A DNA stretch of 15,879 nt from an uncultured Selenomonadaceae bacterium (GTDB lineage: Bacteria; Bacillota_C; Negativicutes; Selenomonadales; Selenomonadaceae). The position numbers were made by a program, and so were the translations under genes. Below are positions 10,846 through 15,879 of this stretch, in pieces. The notes beneath the pieces were generated by a model, which saw nothing but the letters and a program-made list of their open reading frames with translations, made no database searches and was not told where the DNA came from. Every line of letters begins with the position of its first letter. Positions within the stretch are counted from its first letter, which is position 1. Location of the stretch: the NCBI GenBank assembly GCA_946402475.1, contig CAMIWP010000006.1:1-15879 (forward strand). The letters are read 5' to 3'.

Positions 10846-11470
10846 TTTCGGCAGTGCCGCAGACGCGCTCAGAAATTTGCTCAACCCGGAGATATGCGTC
10901 TGCCACGCGCAGTGGGAGGATTTTTCCATCGACGAAACAGCGTCCGATGGCCGGGGACAGGTAAATCTTTCCAGCAAATACCCTTGCATCCACGTCATGC
11001 GCATGGACAAGCACGTATTTCCCGTCCTGAAAAATCAGAAATGCGCAGATCATCTTGTATTGCTCCATGATCCCGAACGCAACGCATGGGGGCTTCATAT
11101 TTTTGAATTGACGAAGACCGTATCGAATTCGAAGTGGCAGGATAAAATCCTGCCGCAATTCTCGGGAGGGCTCGCCAACGCATGGGCTATTTCCGGGGTG
11201 CTCCGTCTTCCCCGATTCTCCGCTGTAACAGCGCATTGCTGCTACCGATTTGATGGAAACAGAACTTCACCCGTGGAGATGAGAACGGAAACGGGAAAGA
11301 AAGCCAAGGACAATTGGACGGAAGGAACCACCATCCGCTTGGAGGAATTTCCCGGCCTGTCCATTCACAAGAGCCTGTTGCGTCTGGATGAGGAGAGCGG
11401 GAAACTGGATCTGGAGCAGCCGCTGGATTTCATAGGAGTCGAAAACCGTAACGAAAGGGAAGGTGCATAG
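10838..11470 (+). CDS. Small protein of unknown function paired with the AAA ATPase; possible nuclease-like effector
   Basis: 210 residues. The start is ATG 10838: GGAGAGG at 10825-10831 is 6 nt upstream, whereas the in-frame ATG 10832 directly abuts it. It overlaps the ATPase stop by 8 nt, so the two are translationally coupled. No signal peptide or membrane segment is visible. Residues 66-118 have an alternating strand pattern with D71 (CADHLVLLHD), E90 and K93 in HIFELTKTV, and Q107 in ILPQFSGGL. This resembles the core of PD-(D/E)XK nucleases (Asp, then Glu-x-Lys, then a helix with Gln), but the Glu-Lys spacing here is one residue longer than the canonical form, so the assignment is tentative. 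GC is low (42% in one 60-base sample). The last codons carry the manC ribosome binding site and the TAG is followed directly by the manC ATG. Confidence 0.75.
   Translation: MSDFGSAADALRNLLNPEICVCHAQWEDFSIDETASDGRGQVNLSSKYPCIHVMRMDKHVFPVLKNQKCADHLVLLHDPERNAWGLHIFELTKTVSNSKWQDKILPQFSGGLANAWAISGVLRLPRFSAVTAHCCYRFDGNRTSPVEMRTETGKKAKDNWTEGTTIRLEEFPGLSIHKSLLRLDEESGKLDLEQPLDFIGVENRNEREGA
11456..11463 (+). promoter_or_regulatory. manC ribosome binding site inside the end of the upstream gene
   Basis: AGGGAAGG lies 7 nt before ATG 11471 and is wholly inside the last codons of the preceding open frame, whose TAG (11468-11470) directly abuts the manC ATG. This arrangement implies stop-restart coupling of manC translation to the small partner gene. 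Confidence 0.65.
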
Positions 11471-12832
11471 ATGAAGATCATCATACTGGCGGGAGGCGGC
11501 GGGACGCGGCTGTTCCCCCTCTCCAGGAAAAGCAGGCCGAAGCAGTTCCTCACCATCGACAAGTCTTCCTCCCTTCTGGGGGAGACCATCGAGCGATTCC
11601 GCAACATGATCCGCCCTGAAGACATTGTAGTGGTGACCAACGAGGCCTACGTGCATCACGTGAAGACTGAATTGCAGGTCAGCGGCGCGGCAGGGGCGCA
11701 CATCGTCATGGAACCCGTGGCGAGGAACACGGCTCCCGCCATTGCCCTGGCCGCGAAATTTTGCTTGGACAAACTGGGAGCCTCGGAGGACGAGGTCATG
11801 TTCATCTCCACTTCGGATCACATCCTGCGCCCGACCCTTTCCTTCCAGGATGCCGTTTCCAAGGCGGCGACCTTCGCGGCAAAGGGCCATGTGGTGACCT
11901 TCGGCATCCATCCCACGAAGCCGGAGACGGGATTCGGCTACATCGAGACGGGAAAGGATCTGGGAGGCGCCTTCGAGACTGCCTCCTTCAAGGAAAAGCC
12001 CGACGAGGCCACGGCGGAGGAATACCTCGCCAGGGGGAACTACTACTGGAACTCCGGGATGTTCGCCTTCCGCATCGACTGCTATCTCCAAGAGCTGGAG
12101 CAGTACGCCCCGGAGATCTCCAAGCATCTCATCGGAAACTACGAGCAGGTCCTCGCCCGTTTTGAGGACATCCCCTCCATCTCGGTGGATTACGCCGTGG
12201 CGGAGAAATCAAAGAAGGGCGTCACCCTGCCCCTGAAGCTCTACTGGAACGACGTGGGCTCCTGGGATGCCATCTACGAGGTGCTGGAAAAGGACGGGGA
12301 CGGCAACGCCATCAAGGGGGATGCCATCGCCATCGACTGCAAGGACAACCTGATCTTCGGCCAGAGCCGCCTGATCGCCGGCATCGGCCTCAAGGACGTC
12401 ATGATCATCGAGACGGACGACGTGATCCTGGTGGCGCAAAAGGGAGAGAGCCAAAAGGTCAAGGATCTGGTGGAAACCCTGAAGCAGCGGGGCCGCAAGG
12501 AAGCCGTGGAGCACACCACCCTCTACTTCGAATGGGGGCAGCAGGCCCTCCTTGGCTCCGGGGACGGCTACAAGATGAAGAAGCTGGTGGTCCATTCCGG
12601 CGCGGAGATCTCCCGCCGCATGCACTACCACAGGAGCGTCCATTGGGTCGTCACCCGGGGCACCGCCGAGGTGGAGATCGACGGGAAGAGGCAGCTCGTC
12701 CACGACAACGAGAGCGTCTACATCCCCAAGACCGCCCCCTACAGTCTCAGAAACCCGGGCCGCATCTCCCTGGAACTCATCGAGGTGGAGAACGGCGCTT
12801 ACCTGGAGGATGACGACATCGTTGAGATGTGA
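11471..12832 (+). CDS. manC: Mannose-1-phosphate guanylyltransferase with C-terminal type II mannose-6-phosphate isomerase-like cupin
   Basis: 453 residues, the size of ManC/WbpW/AlgA-type enzymes. It makes GDP-mannose from GTP and mannose-1-phosphate; bifunctional members also isomerise fructose-6-phosphate to mannose-6-phosphate. The pyrophosphorylase motif GGGGTRLFPLSRKSRPKQF (8-26) includes the conserved R13 and K24; the sugar-phosphate-site motif EKP is at 175-177 and YYWNSGMF follows. The cupin domain (about 350-450) has MHYHRSVHWVVTRG and ends with the family-typical LIEVENGAYLEDDDIVEM. In type II isomerases the cupin motif normally reads HxHRxEHW; here the Glu is Val390, at the position of the cupin metal ligand. 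I therefore infer a working guanylyltransferase and an impaired or lost isomerase. It supplies gmd and rmd, from which it is separated by the ATPase cassette. Confidence 0.95.
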   Translation: MKIIILAGGGGTRLFPLSRKSRPKQFLTIDKSSSLLGETIERFRNMIRPEDIVVVTNEAYVHHVKTELQVSGAAGAHIVMEPVARNTAPAIALAAKFCLDKLGASEDEVMFISTSDHILRPTLSFQDAVSKAATFAAKGHVVTFGIHPTKPETGFGYIETGKDLGGAFETASFKEKPDEATAEEYLARGNYYWNSGMFAFRIDCYLQELEQYAPEISKHLIGNYEQVLARFEDIPSISVDYAVAEKSKKGVTLPLKLYWNDVGSWDAIYEVLEKDGDGNAIKGDAIAIDCKDNLIFGQSRLIAGIGLKDVMIIETDDVILVAQKGESQKVKDLVETLKQRGRKEAVEHTTLYFEWGQQALLGSGDGYKMKKLVVHSGAEISRRMHYHRSVHWVVTRGTAEVEIDGKRQLVHDNESVYIPKTAPYSLRNPGRISLELIEVENGAYLEDDDIVEM

Positions 12833-12844
12833 GGTGAACCATCC

Positions 12845-14350
12845 GTGACGGAAGCCATAACCGATCTTTTGGAGCGGGCCGCCCGAAAATGGCCGGAAAA
12901 AGATGCCTTTGTGGACGAAAAACGACGGCTCACCTTTGGTGGACTTCGCCGGGAGGCCCGATGCCTTGCCTCCGCCCTTCTCCGTTCCGCTGCGGGAGAT
13001 CCCGGCGCTCCCGTGGCCATCTACATGGAGCGGGACTGCAACGCAGTGTCCGCCATGCTGGGAGCGGCGTACAGCGGCAGAGCCTATGCGCCCCTGGATC
13101 TGGCCTCGCCTCCCGCGAGGCAGGAGACCCTTCTCGCCTCCCTTTCTCCTTCCGTCCTCCTGACGGAAGCGAAGCTGGAAGGCAGGGCCCGGAAGTTCCG
13201 AAAGGGGAAGATCCTCCTGGTGGAGGACCTCCTGGAGGGAAACGAAACGCTTGCGGAGGATTTTCCCAAGCCCATCGGAGAGGATCCCCTCTGCATCGTC
13301 TTTACCTCCGGCTCCACGGGAAGGCCCAAGGGCGTGGTGATCCCCCACCGGGCGGTCCTCGCCAACATGGAACAGTACGTGGAGGAGATGGGGCTTGCGG
13401 GGGAAGACATCCTGGGAAGCGTCGCTCCCTTCCACTACGTGCTCTCCTTCTATGATGTCTACGGCGGCCTCCGGGCGGGCTGCACGGTCCATCTTCTGGC
13501 GGGCGCGGCCATGACCTTCCCCGCCGCGGCCATGTCATATCTTCTGGAACACCGCATCACCAGCATCTTCTGGGCGCCCACCGCCTTTCAGTTCGTAGCG
13601 GATACGGGAATCCTGGAGGAACTGGGGGAAAAGGGAGCTCTCCCCCCCCTTCGCCGCATCTGCTTCGCGGGGGGCGTCATGCCCGTCCGCGTGCTGAATC
13701 GCTGGCGAAGAGCCTTTCCCCAGGCAGAGTGCACCAACCTCTACGGCTTCACGGAAACGGCGGGGGTGGCGGCCTATTACCGCATTCGGCGGGAGTTTGC
13801 AGAAAGCGAGGCCCTGCCTTTGGGCCGGGGAGGCCGGGGACGGGAAACCTTCCTGCTCCGCGAGGACGGCACCCCGGTGATCGGCACGGAAGAAGGGGAA
13901 GTCTGCGTGAGAGGCGACTGCCTCGCCCTGGGCTACTACGATGATCTCCCCAGGACGGCAGCGGCCTTCCCGGGAGATCCCCGCCATCCGAAAATGCCCT
14001 CCCGCATCTTCCGGACGGGAGACATCGGCCGCTACGATGAGGACGGCAATCTGCGCTATGTGACCCGCAGGGATTTTCAGGTGAAGCATCTGGGGCGCAG
14101 GGTGGAGCTGGGAGAGATCGAGACGGCGGCCCGGGCCGCAGGACTCGCCAGCGTCTGCTGTCTCCACGACGGAACCAAAGACGAGCTGGTGCTTTTCTAC
14201 GAGGGAGACTCGGAGGAAAAGGCTCTCCTCGCCGCCCTGCGGGAGCGTCTGCCTTCCTATATGGTGCCCACCCGCCTGATCCCCGGTCCCATCCCGCTGA
14301 ACTCCCACGGGAAGATCGACCGTCAAGCCCTGCGGAAAAGGCTTTCCTGA
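12845..14350 (+). CDS. AMP-forming adenylation protein (DltA/NRPS A-domain-like), probably for a non-alpha-amino acid
   Basis: 501 residues from GTG 12845, with GAGGTG 8 nt upstream overlapping the manC stop region. A stand-alone ANL-superfamily enzyme that activates a carboxylic acid as acyl-AMP and loads it on a carrier protein. Core motifs: FTSGSTGRPKGV (153-164), NLYGFTETAG (298-307), RTGDIGRY (390-397), the hinge and A8 region RDFQVKHLGRRVELGEIE (409-426), and the A10 lysine K490 in NSHGKIDRQAL. In NRPS A-domains and DltA the A4 motif F-D-x-S holds the Asp that binds the substrate alpha-amino group; the matching stretch here reads YVLS (198-201), so the Asp is Val199. A hydroxy or other acid is therefore more likely than D-alanine. 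The carrier follows 30 nt downstream. No DltB/DltD-like or other acyltransferase is in the window. I infer acylation of the polysaccharide. Confidence 0.85.
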   Translation: MTEAITDLLERAARKWPEKDAFVDEKRRLTFGGLRREARCLASALLRSAAGDPGAPVAIYMERDCNAVSAMLGAAYSGRAYAPLDLASPPARQETLLASLSPSVLLTEAKLEGRARKFRKGKILLVEDLLEGNETLAEDFPKPIGEDPLCIVFTSGSTGRPKGVVIPHRAVLANMEQYVEEMGLAGEDILGSVAPFHYVLSFYDVYGGLRAGCTVHLLAGAAMTFPAAAMSYLLEHRITSIFWAPTAFQFVADTGILEELGEKGALPPLRRICFAGGVMPVRVLNRWRRAFPQAECTNLYGFTETAGVAAYYRIRREFAESEALPLGRGGRGRETFLLREDGTPVIGTEEGEVCVRGDCLALGYYDDLPRTAAAFPGDPRHPKMPSRIFRTGDIGRYDEDGNLRYVTRRDFQVKHLGRRVELGEIETAARAAGLASVCCLHDGTKDELVLFYEGDSEEKALLAALRERLPSYMVPTRLIPGPIPLNSHGKIDRQALRKRLS

Positions 14351-14380
14351 CGGAGAAACATTGCGAGAGGAGACAAAACC

Positions 14381-14614
14381 ATGAAAAAAATCGAGGAACT
14401 GCTGAAGGAACTGCACCCGGATTACGACTATGAGGGAAGCGAGGACTTCCAAGCCGACGGGCTGATGGATTCCTTCGACCTGCAGCGTCTGGTGGCAGCC
14501 ATCGAGCAGGAATACGGCGTGGGGCTCGCGGGAACGGATCTCCTGCCCCAAAACTTCGCGAATACCGCAGCCATACGGGAGCTTCTGGAAGGCTACGGCG
14601 TCGCGGGAGCATAG
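14381..14614 (+). CDS. Acyl/peptidyl carrier protein (DltC-like)
   Basis: 77 residues from ATG 14381, with GAGAGGAGA about 7 nt upstream. It is an acidic four-helix carrier; the phosphopantetheine attachment motif is LMDSFDLQRL with Ser31 (D30-S31). The length matches DltC (about 78 residues) rather than the fatty-acid ACP, and the DSF rather than DSL motif also fits specialised carriers. It is the natural partner of the adenylation protein just upstream and would hold the activated acyl group as a thioester for transfer by an enzyme not seen here. It is the last gene before the bidirectional terminator. A holo-ACP synthase is needed from elsewhere in the genome. Confidence 0.9.
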   Translation: MKKIEELLKELHPDYDYEGSEDFQADGLMDSFDLQRLVAAIEQEYGVGLAGTDLLPQNFANTAAIRELLEGYGVAGA

Positions 14615-14629
14615 GAACCCCACAATGGC

Positions 14630-14685
14630 AACAAAAACCGCAGGCCCAAAGGAATGCCAATCCCTTTGGGCCTGCGGTTTTTGTT
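14630..14685. terminator. Bidirectional intrinsic terminator between convergent operons
   Basis: A perfect 23-bp inverted repeat: left arm 14630-14652, right arm 14663-14685, 10-nt loop. The GC-rich core (CCGCAGGCCCAAAGG) is flanked by an A-run on the left and a T-run on the right, so it can stop transcription from both sides. It lies 15 nt past the carrier-protein stop and about 10 nt from the stop of the minus-strand HAD gene. Confidence 0.93.
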
Positions 14686-14694
14686 TTGTCGCCG

Positions 14695-15384
14695 TCAGAA
14701 AAAGAGCGCCCTCAACTCGGGATCCCGATAGGAGCGTACGGCGAGGATCCCCTCCTCCGGCACATAGTCCCGATCCGCCACGTACCAGACCGGCGTGATG
14801 GCGTTCCAGATAGCCCCCTGCACATCCCGCTTGCGGTTATCCCCGATGAAGACGGCCTCCCGGGTCAGGACCTCCAGCTTGTCCAACACCATCTGGAAGA
14901 GCACTGCGTTTGGCTTTTCGCACCGAGCCTCCTCGCTGGTCACGATGCAGTCCACGTACCCGGACATCCCCAGCTTCCTGAGCTTTTGATACTGGACCCG
15001 GGTCATCATATCCGTGCAGACACCGATGCGTATGCCCCGTGCCTTCAGCTCCTCCAGAAAATCCAAGGCTCCCTCGTAGGGCTCCATGTTCTCCAGGAAC
15101 ACCCCCCAATAGGTCTCGTAGAGTTCCAACGCATAGGGCAGAGGGCTTTTCCCCAAGAGCTCCACCGCATGCTGACAGAAGAGCATGCGATTGTGGGATT
15201 CCGCCCGCCGCGCATGGCGGGCCTTCACCGCCGTCTTTGCCGCCTCATAATGAACGGCAAACGCCCCCTCCGGAACCCCCAGGAGCTCACTGCCCTTTCT
15301 CACCAGAGCCTCCGCCGCAGGCTTGTCCGCCCGGTCATAGTCGTAGAGCGTATTGTCCAAATCGAAAATCACGGCTTTTTTCAT
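14695..15384 (-). CDS. HAD-superfamily hydrolase (probable phosphatase)
   Basis: 229 residues. The start is the Met at 15384, preceded by AGAGGTG with 7 nt spacing; the frame is open 21 codons further upstream, but that extension is Arg-rich, overlaps the end of rfbC and lacks a better ribosome site. All four HAD motifs are present: DLDNT (8-12, nucleophile D8 and acid D10), T124 in CTDMM, K157 in EKP and GDNRKRD (181-187). The helical cap between motifs I and II (about 15-95) is the C1 type seen in YjjG- and phosphoglycolate-phosphatase-like enzymes. The product is a soluble phosphatase; the substrate (a nucleotide or sugar phosphate) cannot be told. It follows rfbC after about 50 nt on the same strand and ends at the shared terminator. 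Confidence 0.9.
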   Translation of the reverse strand: MKKAVIFDLDNTLYDYDRADKPAAEALVRKGSELLGVPEGAFAVHYEAAKTAVKARHARRAESHNRMLFCQHAVELLGKSPLPYALELYETYWGVFLENMEPYEGALDFLEELKARGIRIGVCTDMMTRVQYQKLRKLGMSGYVDCIVTSEEARCEKPNAVLFQMVLDKLEVLTREAVFIGDNRKRDVQGAIWNAITPVWYVADRDYVPEEGILAVRSYRDPELRALFF

Positions 15385-15436
15385 AAACTCACACCTCTTC
15401 CGAACGGAAACCCAGGCGCACCCCGTTCTACCCGTC

Positions 15437-15879
15437 CTAGCCCTCATACAGGAAATTCAGTTCCCTGCGCTCCTTCAAAAGGGGCGCCCTTCGATCCTTC
15501 TCCGAAAGAACCACAGGCTCCATGCCCCAGTCCACGCCGATCTCCGGATCGTCCCAACGGATATTTCCGTCATATTCCGGCGCATAGTAGTTGTCCGCCT
15601 TATACTGGACCTCCACGTCATCCGTCAAAGTGATGAAACCATGGGCAAAGCCCCTCGGGATGAAGAGCTGCTTCTTGTTCTCCGCCGAAAGCCGCACACC
15701 AACCCACTTCGCGTATTGTGGAGATCCCTTCCGGAGGTCCACCGCCACGTCCAGAATCTCCCCTCGGGTACAGCGCAGAAGCTTCGCCTGGCACATGGGG
15801 TTCAACTGATAGTGAAGCCCCCGCAAGGTTCCCCTGGTTGCGGAAAAGGACTGGTTGTCCTGTACGAAATCCACCCGGA
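15437..15879 (-). CDS. rfbC: dTDP-4-dehydrorhamnose 3,5-epimerase, N-terminus cut by window edge
   Basis: The C-terminal roughly 147 residues of RmlC/RfbC, which epimerises dTDP-4-keto-6-deoxy-D-glucose at C3 and C5 on the way to dTDP-L-rhamnose. The frame runs off the right edge; the GTG codon at 15872-15874 reads as an internal Val before DFVQDNQS, the usual motif at about residue 45-50 of this family. Recognisable parts are TRGTLRGLHYQ with the catalytic His, IPRGFAHGF in the cupin core, and DNYYAPEYDGNIRWDDPEIGVDW near the end with the conserved Tyr and Asp. Other dTDP-rhamnose genes (rfbA, rfbB, rfbD) would be expected beyond the right edge. The gene converges on the GDP-rhamnose cluster, so the cell seems equipped for both D- and L-rhamnose. 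Confidence 0.95.
   Translation of the reverse strand, partial: RVDFVQDNQSFSATRGTLRGLHYQLNPMCQAKLLRCTRGEILDVAVDLRKGSPQYAKWVGVRLSAENKKQLFIPRGFAHGFITLTDDVEVQYKADNYYAPEYDGNIRWDDPEIGVDWGMEPVVLSEKDRRAPLLKERRELNFLYEG

Noticed and set aside
12209..13492. Minus-strand open frame of 427 codons across the manC/adenylation junction
   Set aside because: It spans two well-supported plus-strand genes and has no motif; a shadow frame.
12845..14614. Annotation of the adenylation/carrier pair as a true dltA-dltC operon
   Set aside because: dltB and dltD are absent from the window, the alpha-amino-binding Asp is missing and the context is a polysaccharide locus, so D-alanylation of teichoic acid is not supported.
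15208..15225. GC-rich hairpin (CCCGCC...GGCGGG) in the HAD gene
   Set aside because: A short 6-bp stem inside a coding sequence with no T-tract; no regulatory meaning supported.
14686..15633. Plus-strand open frame of 315 codons opposite the HAD gene and rfbC
   Set aside because: It begins next to the terminator without a ribosome binding site, is Pro/Arg/His-rich, and runs antisense across two recognised genes.

Overview
The window is one face of a surface-polysaccharide (O-antigen-type) biosynthesis locus from what looks like a Gram-negative, fairly GC-rich bacterium. Spot counts of 60-base lines give about 58-62% GC in the core genes. The ABC-2 exporter ATPase with a glycan-binding tail, the GDP-D-rhamnose pathway and RfbC indicate an LPS-type envelope. 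The style of the glycosyltransferases and the DltA/DltC-like pair make a Gram-negative Firmicute (Negativicutes, Selenomonas-like) my best guess, but that is inference without a marker gene.

Layout. Positions 1-14614 read left to right as one tightly packed run of eleven genes, with gaps from an 8-nt overlap to about 37 nt and no convincing internal promoter. The order is: 3' part of a GT4 glycosyltransferase; a double-GT4 glycosyltransferase; the exporter ATPase Wzt with a C-terminal carbohydrate-recognition domain; a methyltransferase with a C-terminal beta-sandwich; an AT-richer polytopic membrane protein, possibly a GT-C glycosyltransferase; gmd; rmd; an ABC/OLD-like AAA ATPase and a small partner protein; manC; an adenylation (DltA-like) protein; and a carrier protein (DltC-like). 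A strong bidirectional terminator at 14630-14685 separates this run from a convergent pair on the minus strand: an HAD phosphatase and the 3' part of rfbC, which runs off the right edge.

How it works together. ManC makes GDP-mannose, Gmd makes GDP-4-keto-6-deoxy-D-mannose and Rmd most likely reduces it to GDP-D-rhamnose. The GT4 enzymes would polymerise it in the cytoplasm. The methyltransferase may cap the chain, and Wzt (with a Wzm permease that must lie outside the window) would export it. This resembles the logic of the Pseudomonas common polysaccharide antigen (A-band) and of the E. coli O8/O9a systems. The membrane protein could add side groups after export. The adenylation/carrier pair would activate an acyl group for decoration, but no acyltransferase is in view.

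Most worth a second look: the two-gene AAA ATPase plus small-protein cassette wedged between rmd and manC, which does not belong to sugar metabolism and resembles the architecture of ATPase/effector defence pairs; the adenylation protein, whose usual alpha-amino-binding Asp is Val; and the ManC cupin domain, whose conserved metal-site Glu is Val.
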